Origin: Symbiodinium kawagutii
Taxonomy: Eukaryota > Sar > Dinophyceae > Suessiales > Symbiodiniaceae
Direction: 5' to 3'
Assembly: GCA_009767595.1 (NCBI GenBank)
Contig: VSDK01020354.1
Coordinates: 22,501 to 86,500 of the forward strand
Length of the DNA: 64,000 nucleotides
Shown here in pieces: positions 12,297 to 24,337 of the stretch (positions are counted from its first letter, which is position 1; the number at the start of each line of letters is the position of its first letter). A program made the position numbers and the translations under genes. The notes under the pieces are model-generated. The model saw only the letters and a program-made list of their open reading frames with translations. It did no database searches and was not told the DNA's origin.

Positions 12297-12399
12297 ATGG
12301 TGGTTTCGCAGAATTGGGACCCCGAGAATGCTTGGTTAATCACTATGAATGATTTATATTGGGTGATTTTGGGGGTACCCCCATTCAGAGAAATCATCA
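12297..12399. repeat. GTTTCTC inverted-repeat element, copy A
   Basis: Left end GGTGGTTTCGCAGAATTGGG, right end TACCCCCATTCAGAGAAATC. The middle has TTGGTTAATCA and GGGTGATTTTGGGGGTACCC, shared with other copies. Diverged, with no coding flank. Confidence 0.6.
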
Positions 12400-12798
12400 T
12401 AGTGGTTTGAGGATGTCATTAGGTGCGAGGTCGAACTGACTTAAGAATAAGTACATCATGAAGAAGGTGTCCTTCCAGGAATGATTAAGAAGTAACAACT
12501 ACGAGTTATGATAGCCTTTGCCAATTCATTGTCATTACTGTCATGTAGCATAACTAGTTGCTTTGATACATGTGAGATAAAAATGTATAATCAATTGTGA
12601 TTCACCTATGAGTAATTCTGATAGGTGTACCCTTTAAGTAAGTAGCTAGCTTAGCCAAGCTATACGTAACATACCGATGATCAAAGATTTCTTTTGACTG
12701 CCATGAGTTCTCCAGCTTAGAATCGCTGGATGCCCCAATGCTCGTGATGGTGTATCCCCAAGCCTTCACTAGGCTCCCCTTGCTGACCGTGCCCTTAC

Positions 12799-12935
12799 TT
12801 TCCTTTCAATGCTCAGAGATGCAGCGGCCTGTGACAAACGGTGGGAAGCGGGAGCTGTAACCGCTACACCGAGCCAGTGCCAGGACACTAAGCCCACCTG
12901 GCCGGTGGGGCGGGGATGGACCTCGCCTCGTGGTG
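12799..12935 (-). CDS. Candidate internal exon
   Basis: 137 nt between acceptor AATCAAG and the canonical donor AAA|GTAAGG. GC-rich island in AT-rich spacer, 45 codons open (GEVHPRPTGQVGLVSWHWLG, TAPASHRLSQAAASLSIERK). A second minus frame is open through a CCACCAGTGGAA repeat, so the frame is uncertain. No family recognised. Confidence 0.35.
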
Positions 12936-13989
12936 CTTGATTCAACTCGTTTTTGCCGATCCTCCACTGGTGGTTCCACTGGTGGTTCCACTGGTAGTAC
13001 CAGGAAAACCACCTTGGCTTATGCTAAAACCAGTCTGAGCACTCAGAGATTCTATCGTGTGATGCGCCCAAGATTGCAACTAAGACATAGTCAGCGACTG
13101 GGTGCATGGTGAACAACACGCTTTGCGTGGGACCCAAATCAGTCCTTGACATGTCATGACTAGTCAGACATGGATTGACATCCAACCAGGTAAAAACAGC
13201 GGTTGACCATGCAACAAAGAGAACTAGTAGCACTTGCAACAACAGAATGATGTGTATGCCAGAGATCTACACAAACGGCAATTGCACTTGCGGTTCAACT
13301 CTTACCCTTATAGGTTTCAAGTTCATTATATTTACATATATTCACAGTATATCACTACATTGCATTATATCGCATTCATATTTGCAGTCGATTGACATGT
13401 GCATTACATGTGTACATTCATATCTACTGTACATTGACATTGGCATTGCATCATCCGCGTTCACCATATATTTCGCAGCGTTTTGCGTTCTAAAACCTTT
13501 GTTTACTGTGGAAGGTTGTAGGTTTTTTTCCTTTTCAAACCTGTGTAGTTTACCACTGATCTTTGATGAGTATTGAATGAGTGTTTCTCAAACTAAGGGA
13601 ACCCCCACCTATCAACCATTTTATTCACCACTTGCAGTAAAAAGAAACCATAGCTTTGGGATCCCTATCTGTCCTTGGTCCTAGAAGGTGTACTTAAGCA
13701 TTATCAACCACTGTTGTGCACTATTAATCATTATGAACCATTATTAACCACCAATCAGTATTATGATGACCTATACTGATTAATAGGACTAGATTTGGTT
13801 ATTTAATTAACTATTGACCACACCTAGTATGATGAGTTCACAGTATTAACTATTGAAACCTTTGAAAGGTAATCATTATAGTTAATCTAAGGTTATTATT
13901 AAACAATTACTATTGACCACTATTAAACACTATTAAGAGCAACTATGATGATGAGAACCTGATGAGAACCTCCACCTGTTTCCTCGCGT

Positions 13990-14400
13990 CGCACCTCATT
14001 GGGAGCGCGAACGGCGACGGGCAATGTAGGCTCGGGTGCTGAACCTCAAACGGGATGCACCCGGCACCCGGGGAGGCAACCCCAGGGTGTTTCACCCCAA
14101 CCATGCGCTGGTGGTTAGCCTAGTAGGGTTACAACCATTTATGGTTATAACACCTTATTACTAGGTTTATAACACTAGTAATGGTTAACAAGGTGAACCA
14201 GGGTGACCAGGGTGAAACCCCCTTATAGCTGGTTGACCACTAGCAGGTGTTATAACCTTGTAATAAGGGACCACTAGGTGTTTAACCATTTACTATTAAT
14301 GGTAGAAACTATTGCTAGGTTGACCACTAGCAATGTTTGGTGTTATAACCTAGTAATCGTTACTACCATTTACTTATCTTTATTACAACCAATTAGGGTT
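13990..14400. repeat. Nested inverted repeats around TTATAACAC / GTGTTATAA
   Basis: CCTTATTACTAGGTTTATAA at about 14152 pairs with TTATAACCTTGTAATAAGG at about 14250, and a third relative GTTATAACCTAGTAATCG lies near 14342. The short direct repeat GGTGACCAGGGTGAA sits in the loop. The 5' part (13975-14105) is unusually GC-rich and could include a minus-strand exon (IPFEVQHPSLHCPSPFALP). Confidence 0.55.
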
Positions 14401-14416
14401 ACAACCACTTACAATG

Positions 14417-14534
14417 GTGGCTATTGGTCAATATTGACCAACCAATAATGGGGGTTAAGTTCACCAACAATGATAGGCAAAATGATGGTTAATTATGAGG
14501 AACCCGGGGGACTAAGGGTTTTGACTCACAGCCT
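14417..14534 (-). repeat. GGGTCAA-family element, copy 1
   Basis: Reads on the minus strand from GTGAGTCAAAACCC through AATTAACCATCATTTTGCC to CAATATTGACCAATAGCC. Same layout as copies at 25.7, 36.1, 47.2 and 50.7 kb; ends are short inverted repeats (GGTCAA/TTGACC). Confidence 0.6.
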
Positions 14535-14746
14535 GGTTAGTAATAAGGAAACACTAGCAATTAAAGGGAATATGCCAAGTGCAAGCACCAAGTGTATGAT
14601 ATTTGTGGTTGATAATTCTCACTATTGGGGAGAAGAAACAATGGTTAAATAACCAGTTTATATTGAATGATGGGGATTACATGGGTATATAATAGGGATG
14701 AGTAGGTGACAATAACCGACAATAACGGTTAAACAACCACTATATG

Positions 14747-14851
14747 CTGGGTTCTCAAGTCAGTTTGGGAACCTCAAAGCTATGGTTGGTTTCCTACTAT
14801 AAATGCTTGATATAAAGGATGATTTGGATTCCCCAATTTAAAGAAACACCC
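14747..14851. repeat. GTTTCTC inverted-repeat element, copy B
   Basis: 105 bp from CTGGGTTCTCAAG to TTTAAAGAAACACCC, with internal ATGGTTGGTTT and GGATGATTTGG. ATATG directly repeated at 14742-14746 and 14852-14856 is a likely 5-bp target duplication. The flanks are AT-rich and non-coding. Confidence 0.75.
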
Positions 14852-15138
14852 ATATGATTCATAGTCAAACAAGGGTTGAACCCAACCAAATGATCAATGA
14901 TGTGATAACAATAATCAACCAACAACAGCTCAATAGCTGCAGATAATATCAATGGCTGATGACAACAACCAACCAGAACAGCAACAATGTTGCTAGTTGA
15001 TTGTCAACCAAAATAAAAATGGTTGATGATAGACATCAACAATTATTTTCTTATAGCCTACAGCCTTTGATTGTGGATATTGACCATTCACAAATGGATG
15101 GTAATTCTTTGTCACGGCGAATGAGACATTAGCAACAA

Positions 15139-15375
15139 TTGTGCGGTGTTCAAAAGCTCTTTTTCAAATTATTCCTGCTTGCCCCAAGCACTCGCGCGGC
15201 GCTTGCGCCATCCCATACGCGAGGGGTCTATCTTAAGGTTTGCTCGCGCGAGCTTGCGCAGGCATTGAAAGTGTCATTGTCCAAGGTTTTGCTGGAGCGA
15301 CAACTTGAGCGATGGCCAGGGGGCATTTCAGATGTGTTTGGGAGATGGTCAAGGCACGTTGCTACATTGCATTAG
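15139..15375 (+). CDS. 78-codon ORF in a CpG-rich patch, unknown
   Basis: Plus-strand frame across a patch containing several GCTTGCGC octamers (SRELAQALKVSLSKVLLERQ, WPGGISDVFGRWSRHVAT). The octamers may create the frame. No family recognised. Confidence 0.25.
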   Translation: MCGVQKLFFKLFLLAPSTRAALAPSHTRGVYLKVCSRELAQALKVSLSKVLLERQLERWPGGISDVFGRWSRHVATLH

Positions 15376-16239
15376 ATATTTGCGGGAGCTTGCGCGAACA
15401 AAATGCTTGCGCCAAGCTTGCAAAAAGCTTGCGCGATGCAGGTCCCGTGCAACTTTTGCATGAATAAATTCCACCGAAGATTGAAGTTAAATGCCATAGG
15501 TTTTGAACAAAGCTCAATTGTTCATCAGTATAGAACACCATTGACCATCAATTCACGATTTATCAACAATTCATCATCAAATATCACTCCCCATTCATAA
15601 ACCAACCATTCATTAACAAGTAATCATTCAATATCATCCACCATTGGTAAACCATCCTCAATCCTCCTCAACCATCAAGCACTATCAGCTACCTGCTTGA
15701 GCTCAACGACAGGGTCAAGCGTTGGGTCCGCGCACTGAATGAAGGTGCGTTCCACCGGCAAAGGAGTGGACCATTCTGGGAACGTACGAAGGACCTTTGG
15801 AGGCTCCTGCAGCTGTGGCTTGCCGCCGTCAGGAGCGAAGCGACTGTGATTTTTTCGTGGGCAACGGCAATCCACACTTAGGACCTTAAACTGATCAGTG
15901 CAGTAACAGTGCCAAACTCATGATCAAGTTGGGGGGCTATTCTTGTTGACAAGCCGAAAATGCTGGATTGTGTTTGACGGAGGCGGAGTTGCAACTCGAT
16001 AAGAAAAGAGGAGCAGCTATGAAGACAAGTGGGACGGCCCCACCCACCAACTCCGATTTCCTAGGTCACCATCATCTCCTCCATGTATGAACGTATGGAT
16101 AGCACGGGTGAAATGCCCCACCATCACCCCCAACAACGGCTGAAAGCACGAACGAAAAAATTGATGACTGAATGGAAACTGTCAAAATTATAACTTCCAC
16201 CAAAAAACAAGAACCAACAAACCAACAAACCCACATATA

Positions 16240-16335
16240 TACCACCAACAACCAACCAACCCCCAACAACCAACCACCACCACCACCACCAGCAGCAGCA
16301 CCAGCACCAGCAGCAGCACCACCAGCACCAGCAAC
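16240..16335 (+). repeat. CCA/CAG/CAA trinucleotide tract
   Basis: CAACCAAC repeats passing into (CCA)n and (CAG/CAC)n. In one plus frame it reads as His/Gln-rich sequence leading into a GC-rich open segment (see 16336-16462). Confidence 0.9.
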
Positions 16336-16462
16336 AGCTCCGTTTGGGCGCCGTCACAGCGTGGCAACCGCCGTCCTCGGAGCTGATGCTGGACAGCTCC
16401 GACTCGTCCTCCGTGGTGCTGACCTGGCGACGACCGTTGTGGACGACCAGTGCAGCGTAGTC
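16336..16462. CDS. GC-rich candidate exon, strand uncertain
   Basis: Abrupt GC-rich island after the CCA/CAG tract. Plus frame: RLGAVTAWQPPSSELMLD, DSSSVVLTWRRPLW. Minus frame: RRQVSTTEDESELSSISSED. Both are protein-like and I cannot choose between them. Confidence 0.25.
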
Positions 16463-18899
16463 AGTTCGACAAATTGACACAGCTATAGTTGGCTATGAAT
16501 GACATATTTATGTGTATTGATTGATATTGATTCGTTGTATCTATAGTTGCTTATAAATCATTGTCAACCATAGGTGCATTGATTACACAGATTGGCGTCT
16601 ATGTGTGTAGATATATTCTATTAGATTTACATAAGATTAATTTGTGTATCTAGCAAACCCTATTTTGTATATCATTTTACTAGACTACTGTTACAGCTCA
16701 TAAAAACATCTATACTCTAAATCAGACCGTCGGATTGCAAGTCTGGTACTACCTGCCCATCTGCCAGGAGATAGCTGCGAATGAGTAGTCTCAGCTCTTG
16801 ATACCTAAGACTTTTTGCATCTTTTTGCCTTCGCTTCGCAAGACTTCCTGACTAGACGTGGCTCCGCACAGCGCCTTTCTGCGCATTTCTTCGTCTAAAT
16901 TCCAATAGTTTAGGACCGAAAACGACTACCTTTTCAGTGTGAAATCATTGAAAATTCTCGGGTTAGCTATCCTGCGTAGAAGATGCTGTATCCGTGCAGT
17001 TGGCACATGCAGGGATGCCATCCCTTCATCCGTTGCCTGCTGCTCGATAGTCTTCAGGTCCACGGATTCAGTCGCAACATCCACCTGCAACCGTTGTGAC
17101 TTTATTGCTGGTTGCTATTGTCCAAGTCCATGTGAATGTTGTTGGTTGTTAGACTGTTAGACGTTGTTTGTTCATGCTATTATTGAAGTCACTATATGTT
17201 AATATATATATATATATCTATACATACAGATTTATATCTATATATATATAGATAGATACCTATATAATGGTCTTGTGTTTGCTTCTTGGTGCCAAAGTTT
17301 CTTGACAGAATGGCAGTCTCTTTTCTTCTTGTCGTTCAGATTATCAGCGTTGTTCTTCATGTGGCTAGCTTGGGCTACAGTCATACTAAATATTCATATA
17401 TATATATACATATATTTATGCTGTGTATGTTGAAACTTTGCTTTTGTTCTTGCATTTTCACGTATCATGTTTGGGGGCTGTTCTTACTCTGCTTCCTTTT
17501 CTTGCTGTTGCTTCCTTCTTCTGCTTCTCTTTTCCTTGTCAATTTATATTTTTGTCACTGCCATTGTCATTCTCTCAGGTGCTGCAGCATCCCCACTATG
17601 GAGACGCACCCTGGCCAGTTTCAACCTAGTGAGGTCCAGCTGTTCGACCGGATTTGCTTCTCATCTATGGTGATGGCCTGTTACTACTAGTCGCTAAATT
17701 GTTTGATCCCAGGTTGGAATCCAGAAACCACCGCCGATGATCTCAGGGAAATGCCGGACTTAATGCTGGACAACAGTAGCACAAACCATTGCAATCAGCA
17801 TTACTCATGGAGGACCTTGGGTCTTGTAACTCAACCTCAGCCGTTGTTTATGATTGCTATAAAGTAGAAACATTTGACACAAACGCAAGCTTGACAGTTC
17901 ACAAATAGCAACGATGTAAACCCGCGATGAACATGTGACTTGCACAAATCAACCCATGCAAATTGACCAGTATCAACATGTATCAATCACGTCTTGACAC
18001 TATTCACCTTGGCTACCAGGTCTGCCAACGCGAAGGGTTCAAGAGGTCCGAAGATAGAAATATCAACAGATAGAAACTGTGCGAATGTTTCTGGATTGCA
18101 ATCCAGGCTGGCCGAAAGGTAGGCTTGGCACAGAGACTGGGCGCGGAGCTCTGTGCCAAAAGCACAAGGCTGAGCAAAAAGTGCACACCGCTATGCTGCG
18201 AAGCACATGTGCAAGTCATATCAAAAGAAATTACACGGCCAGACCACTTTTGTAACTTGAGATGTCAAAAAGTGCAACCAGCTGTGGCGCAAAGCACATT
18301 TGCAAAGTCAAAATCGAAACAAAACAACATGTGTTGTGTGTGTGTGTTTGTGTGTGTGCAAGTCACAACCTTCAACCCGTTTCCAAAGTTTCTTGTCATT
18401 ATATTTAACATGCAGGGGGTAGCGGCAGATCAAATTTGGGACCGCTACCAACGAAGACGCCCATTTATCCGGGTGAAGCAGATTCGGACCCAATCTGTGT
18501 ACCTGCTGAGAAGATGTTTGAACTAGTGGTTTGAAGCTGTGTCCAATCCGTGCTTCTAATCGACGATCCCCAGCGAAGTTCAGTGCAAAGCCGTGCAAAC
18601 AACTGTGAAGCCGTTCTCAGAGATTTCTTGTCAAAGATTTAACCAGTGGATTCCCACAACCAAATAATCATTTCATCTTCACATCATCCTATGCAACATT
18701 GAATTTACGCAGTGTGTGTGTGTGCGACCTTGTTTTGAAAAAAATATTGAACAAATGCACGCTGCTATTGCGCGGAGGGCATTTGCGAGTTAAAATCGTA
18801 AAACTGATAGTCCCGCGACTCATTTTGATGATAAGACGAGGAAAAAGTGCACACAGCGGCGGTGCCAAGCACATGTTCCAAAAGAATCCAAAAGAGACA

Positions 18900-18985
18900 G
18901 GTAGAGATCGACAAAGTGAGATAGAGAGCGAGCGAGATAGAGATAGAGATACAGATGGACAGAACGAGAGAGACAGAGAGATGCG
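18900..18985 (+). repeat. Purine-rich GAGA/GATA tract
   Basis: Nearly all-purine run of GAGATAGAGA/GAGAGA on the plus strand, a possible triplex-forming stretch. Long open frames on both strands here are repeat by-products. Confidence 0.8.
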
Positions 18986-19339
18986 CATGGTCAACTATCA
19001 TTAAATATAAGCCCACTTGTGCCAACCCTGGAAAGAATAAAACCCTGGCGGATCCCATAAAAGCCAAGTGACTTCCCATAAAAAGGTACCCTCGGGGATT
19101 CATAGTGTACTGGTCATCATTAGCAAACTATTGTAAGCCATCGGCCAACTATTGTAGATTGGTAATCAAAATTAGCCAACATTTGTCAATGAGTAGCGCA
19201 CGATACTGGGAATCATTACTGTACCTACCAGTTAATGGCTATCAGTTAACTACCCCTTAAATCTATATCAGTCATTAACCAACTATATTAGTCACTACCA
19301 GTTGAACCCAATTGTTCATTAACCAACTATCTCAGTCAT

Positions 19340-19508
19340 CAGCCTCGGCCACGACAACCAACCGCCTTCTCCAGGACAGGCTGAACGGATTGCACCGCGC
19401 AGATGGCCGCAGGTCCAGCGAGCGGCACAAAGGTCACAGCTGACGGCCCATTGGCCTTGGCGCAGTGCTGGAGATCCAGCTGGCTATGCAGGAGCGGCCG
19501 ATGGTTGG
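19340..19508 (-). CDS. Candidate exon
   Basis: GC-rich minus-strand segment downstream of the 19.9-20.5 kb gene (LDLQHCAKANGPSAVTFVPL, PAAICAVQSVQPVLEKAVG). An acceptor-like GCCAG precedes LDLQ. It could be a further exon of the same gene. No family recognised. Confidence 0.3.
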
Positions 19509-19920
19509 TTGATAGCTCATGCTGAAAAGTGAGCATAATTGGTTTAATTAAGCATGATGTTGATAATTAATGACCGACCACTAGTCTTAAATCATTGATG
19601 CTCATAATCAATAATTGTTAATAGTTCTAGTGGCCAAAACAACCGACCACAATGATTCGTGGTGATTTGAACCGCGCAATTGGTGATGACCCGTTGTAGT
19701 AAGCATTGGATCAGTTGGCTACTGAGCATGATCGTGTGATCAGTGATTGTGAATCACCATGGTTTGCTCGACCATTGTGCTTTGTAATTCATTCTGTTCA
19801 GGATTCAGGAATGGCAATATCTATTTTTCATGCCAGGTCCAAGTCATGATGAACCTTCCCCATCTTTGAGATTCACCATCAAAGCCGTTGTTGATCAACC
19901 ATAATGATCCCAATTTTGCG

Positions 19921-20470
19921 CTAACCACTGAACTCGAAAAGATGCCTGGATCCCACTGGTTCAAAGGCCGTCATTGGCCATCCCCACTCGGGCTCCCCCA
20001 CCTGATAGAAGATGGGCACCGCCACGATTTGAGTTTTCACGGGCGGCACTGGTGGCGCTTGAGACTTGGGCGCTTTTGGCAGCAGCGTCGGATTCGCGGC
20101 TGGCTTCGCAGGAGGTGCAGGTGGCGGGGGTACGTTGACAGTCTTGTCCTTCACACCTGAGCAGGTTGGGGTGATGAGAATTCGTTGTGGTGGGTTCTCA
20201 AGCCATGGGGGACCCCCAAAATGGTTGGTTTACTAATATCGCTAATAGTGGATGATTTCGGGGTATATCTTTGAGAAACACCCAAATCACTGATCTTGGA
20301 AATCGACAGCAATTCAGGGTAAACTGAGGGCTGGTTGGATTGTATCTCCCGCTACCAAGATTCATAGGCTGACTGTCATCTTGGTGGTGCGAAAATATGA
20401 TGGCTGGAAAGAGACGCGCCGAAGTGACCAAGTGGTTTAATGTGACAAATGGAGCAAAAGGGCTACTCAT
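19921..20470 (-). CDS. Candidate two-exon gene, proline-rich protein, interrupted by a palindromic intron-like element
   Basis: Exon 1 is 20470-20282: ATG start, exactly 63 codons, ending SVIW. Exon 2 is 20196-19921: 91 codons then TAG. The 85-bp gap 20197-20281 begins GTGTTTCTC and ends TTGAG on the minus strand and is one copy of the GTTTCTC inverted-repeat family. Joining the exons keeps phase 0 and gives about 154 residues. Exon 2 is open from the acceptor itself (NPPQRILITPTC) and carries a proline/alanine/lysine-rich stretch (VPPPPAPPAKPAANP) followed by FYQVGEPEWGWP. Without splicing, the frame stops at a TGA formed by the element's terminus. No family recognised. A downstream exon is also possible, because GT dinucleotides occur before the stop. 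Confidence 0.5.
20191..20283. repeat. GTTTCTC inverted-repeat element, copy C (intron of the 19.9-20.5 kb gene)
   Basis: Ends GGGTTCTCAAG and TTGAGAAACACCC, with internal AAAATGGTTGGTTTACTAAT and GGATGATTTCGGGGTA. It sits precisely between two exon-like frames in matching phase. Confidence 0.8.
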
Positions 20471-21013
20471 TTTGCACTGTTGGATAGTGAGGGTTGATGG
20501 GAAACATGTCTTGTGGCCGGTACATCCAAATTAATTTTAGGAAGCTACTTGGGTCATGGAATTTGTTGACTCGGATCTCGAAGGTTGATAAATCTGTGAT
20601 CCGTGAAAGTACCAAGACGTGTGAAAGAGAGGGAAACATATCCCATACACGGTAGACAGGTATAATATACTGTAGATAAATATAGTTCGCGGAGACTCTG
20701 AATTCGTTGAACCTATTTAGAAAGAGCCTGAGAGCCTGAAAAAGGGGGATGATACGTATGAAAACCGAGCCCAAAGAATGTGCTGGTACTGACTCATTCT
20801 CATTGTGATTGAGTGTTTGAAAACGTCATCGAGTCCCATGACACTCTCTCGTGGGACCCACCACTACAGTAGGGGAATGAGAAGCATTCAGAAACCATGA
20901 ACGACTGTCTCTCCAAATTCTTGATCAGCCAACATACCCCCAGGCTTTTGTTATTTACCTATGTGACTAATTAGAATTAACATGAGTTAACTGTAGCAAA
21001 AGTCCTATTAGTA

Positions 21014-21123
21014 ACTGGTTGAAACTGGTTGAAACTGGGAACTGGTTGAAACTGGTTGAAACTGGTTGAAACTGGTTGAAATTGACCAAATTACTTTTCA
21101 ATCCCCAGTTTCAACCAGTTTGG
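21014..21123. repeat. CTGGTTGAAA tandem repeat with inverted copy
   Basis: Seven near-perfect 10-bp units (21014-21089, one interrupted by GGGAA), followed at 21103-21123 by CCCCAGTTTCAACCAGTTT, the reverse complement. The arrangement can fold into a hairpin. Confidence 0.85.
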
Positions 21124-21157
21124 TTATTAATTACTTGCAGTTCCACTGCTTTTCTCA

Positions 21158-21300
21158 TCCCCAGGGGGTGGTCACATCGCAGCTTGTCCCAGGCACTGCG
21201 AGGCTGCGGCTGCGATGGCGAGGCACCTGTCATGCTGGGAGGGCCCATGGCCCCACCATTCGGAAAGGGGGTTATGCTGCTACCATCATCCAGGAATGAG
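21158..21300 (-). CDS. Candidate exon
   Basis: GC-rich minus-strand segment (ITPFPNGGAMGPPSMTGASP, QPQPRSAWDKLRCDHPLG), Pro/Gly/Ser-rich like the gene at 19.9-20.5 kb, and lying upstream of it on the same strand. Edges not fixed. Confidence 0.3.
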
Positions 21301-21989
21301 CGCATCATCACAAATGATGTGGAATTGATGTCAATTAATTAATATCAATGATATGGAATTTTTGTCACTTAGTATCAATATATCAACTATCATTAATGGA
21401 TATTCATTAATGGATTCATGCAATCATTATCGACTAGTATCTATTATCAGTTTCATGAAGAACTATATGTATCACTTTACCTGCGCGAAACCGTGGATCA
21501 TTAGTGATTCAACCATTCAAATGGTGTTCTCAGAAAATGTTTTCAGCACTATCATTTGGGATGTTTTTTGAAATGATTTGTGGCAGATGGTTAAACCAAA
21601 ATCATGCTTGCCAACTGATGATTTACCATGAAACAACTGAGAATGCACCACTCAATCAGCAATGATTAGCCATGGACCAACTGACTAACTATGGTACCCA
21701 CCATGATAATCGCGTTTCTGGTGGGTAGGTACTCAACAATCAATCAGCAACCGTCAACAAACAATCGGCAACTGGCTGATGATTGCCGCGATGGCGTTTA
21801 TTGGCCATTGTTCTTTCATAAGCATGATGGTAAGTGGTAATGGTACATTGATGGTAACTGGCAATTTTAACTGGCAACGGTACATTGATGGTATGAATAA
21901 CAATGTTCTTTCATTAATGGAAAGTGGTAGTGGTACTGTACCTTGTTCGTCATCAATGAACAAGCACCAATAGACAGCCATAATCAACT

Positions 21990-22890
21990 GATGAATTGAT
22001 GCTCATGCTTAAAATAGTGAATTATGGTTCATGATTGAGAATTTGATGAGGTATCCATGATTGATGGTTTTGATAATGGCTAATTAAGCATAGCTGGTGA
22101 GCCTCAAATCATTGCCCATGAAAAACAGTAGATAATAATGATATACAATGATATACAAAGATCATGAGTTGCCGAACAAACCGTCCAAGAACGATGCTCT
22201 TGAGAATGACTCATTAGCAAGGTTGATGAACAATGATGCTCAAAAGCATGTTCTTGATCAACTCAATTGTATTCATGGTAGTTGGTGGGAACGATTCTGA
22301 AGAATCAATGAATTCAGAATAGCCAACAAGACTGGGTAATCTTATCCCAATTCACCATAGGTGAATCTTTCAGCTGATGGGTTCCCACCCCACCCCGGTT
22401 CCTGGAATGGACAGGTCCGGGCTTCCGCCCAAGACTCCCAACCATTCAATCAACAGTCCTGGACGTGCATTCATGAATGATTATGCCATACCATGTCTAT
22501 ATAGATTTTATCATAGACCATAATATGTTCCTATCATAGACATATTATTATGGATTCCTGTTAAGACATATTTTTATAGAACATATTATAGAATAATAAT
22601 ATCATATGTCTATAAAACCACTTAACCCGTCAGCAAAACAATGCCTTGGCTGATCTCTGGAAGCTATGTTGATGCAAAAGTCATGTTGGTATTAAAAAAA
22701 ACTCTGTCAATCTGGAGATGTCATCGACACAGGGGTGCATCATTATGAATCGCTCTTAAATCTATACATGATCATGCAATATCTGTATCAACCATCATAA
22801 ACTCTTCTTAATTGTACGAAGCATTAGTTGAGATTCAATTCATTTAAGAAATTTATTAACCACTTAATAACCGGTGTTAAGCACATGTCA
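21990..22890. other. No supported gene; AT-rich palindromic patch
   Basis: Degenerate GATTGATGG repeats. At 22490-22620 there is a cluster of imperfect inverted copies of CATAGAC/GTCTATA and ATAATAT, possibly a decayed repeat. Confidence 0.5.
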
Positions 22891-22895
22891 TTCAC

Positions 22896-23003
22896 TGGCC
22901 GCCGTGCCCCAACAGCTTTCCTGTCTTTCATAGGCGCGCCTTTGTTGGTCTCGTTGCCACGACGGCCACCGCGCTTGGGCTTCTCTTGTTGAGTCTCCAT
23001 GAC
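22896..23003 (-). CDS. Candidate exon, basic protein start
   Basis: Acceptor CGGGCAG|GTC then METQQEKPKRGGRRGNETNK and GAPMKDRKAVGARRP up to CCA|GTGAAT. Strongly basic, G/C at third positions. A possible N terminus or nucleic-acid-binding tail by composition only. Confidence 0.4.
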
Positions 23004-24224
23004 CTGCCCGGAGAGCAGAAGTCGAGTCGTTACACTCGCTCTGTAAAGGGTTTACAGACTCGAAGTAACATGGCAAGGGAAAATTCACCATGGATGATGA
23101 CCATCTGGTAGTCTAGCGGAGGGTACCTAGAAGCAACATTCTGGACCAGGAGATGACTTTGTATCCAGTTGTAGTGTCCAGGTGAGTTTGTCAGAGGGTA
23201 CTGAGTGAATGAGGCTAACAGTTGGGAGTGTCCTAGATGGTTCATCAACCATCAGTAGCCATTAACTGCTGGATGGAAAGAATGAGGGTTAATAGCTGAT
23301 AATATCCAACAAAAATAAGGAAACACCATAGTGATTACGTAGTGGTTCATGATGGTAAATTAATGATGATTTCTGGTGACTACTTAATCACGATCAATGA
23401 CGCTGCTTCTTCATGTTTCATGATGGTCCATGCTCATCAAGCATGGCTTGTAATGATTTCGATGCTTGTGATCAACAGAGAAAACATTGTCAAACTTTAC
23501 TTCAATTTGTCTTTGTTCCTGTACGATGAAGGGTTGGCGGTTGTGCATAAACCCATATCTTGAATATTCGCACAGCTTGATCTTTGTCAAAAACACCCAT
23601 GTTTCCTACATCTTGAGTCCAGTAGACAGCATGTTCATCCAAGCCTATATATAAAGCATGATTATGTTGATTATAAACAGTGATTTACATTCATGTGTCT
23701 GTGTGCACATGCATATATGTTCGTGGCAGTATGTAGGCATATCTCAGGAACCTGGTTCCTGCTGGTTTGAGCATTGCCCGGAGCAAGAAATGGCTGAAGC
23801 AGTTTTAATGACAACTTGAAACAGCGCCATATACAAACTCTAGTTGACATCAGTTGGCTGCTGTACACATGAAACAGCACAGTTTTTATCATCCCTTGGA
23901 AGACGTGAGCATCTCTCATCAACCATTGTTCGGCTGACCAGCGTGAACCATCAACCAACCATGATTAATTAACCATAATCAATCAGTATCAACAAGGATC
24001 AATCGTTGCCCAATCGGTGCCGGTTGCCACACATTTAAAAAATGTCGACTTCCCTCTGCTTGACCGACTTTTAAGTACGGTTCACAATGATATTTTGTCG
24101 TGGTTGAGGAACTTTATCAACAACCAAATAGTTCATCAATAATCGAATAATCAACAATCATAATAATAATCAAGTGTGGTTCATGATTTTTGGGTGTCCA
24201 GTGTCCATAATCTATCACTCTTAC

Positions 24225-24337
24225 TTCTGAAGGTTGTCAACTCTCTCTCCGCAGCCTTGAACTGCTCCATTGCATCATCAAACTCCTGGCGTTGCCCGGT
24301 ACCCTTTCCACAGTCTCCCAAGGTTGCTCTCAATAGG
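24225..24337 (-). CDS. Candidate internal exon, helical
   Basis: 113 nt between acceptor ATATTAG and the canonical donor GAA|GTAAGAG. Peptide LLRATLGDCGKGTGQRQE, FDDAMEQFKAAERELTTFR is charged and helix-like. One of the best-bounded candidates. No family recognised. Confidence 0.4.

Noticed and set aside
18689-19103. Overlapping ORFs of about 100 codons on both strands
   Set aside because: They arise from the GAGA/TCTC purine tract; composition is Ser/Leu or Arg/Asp/Glu repeats.
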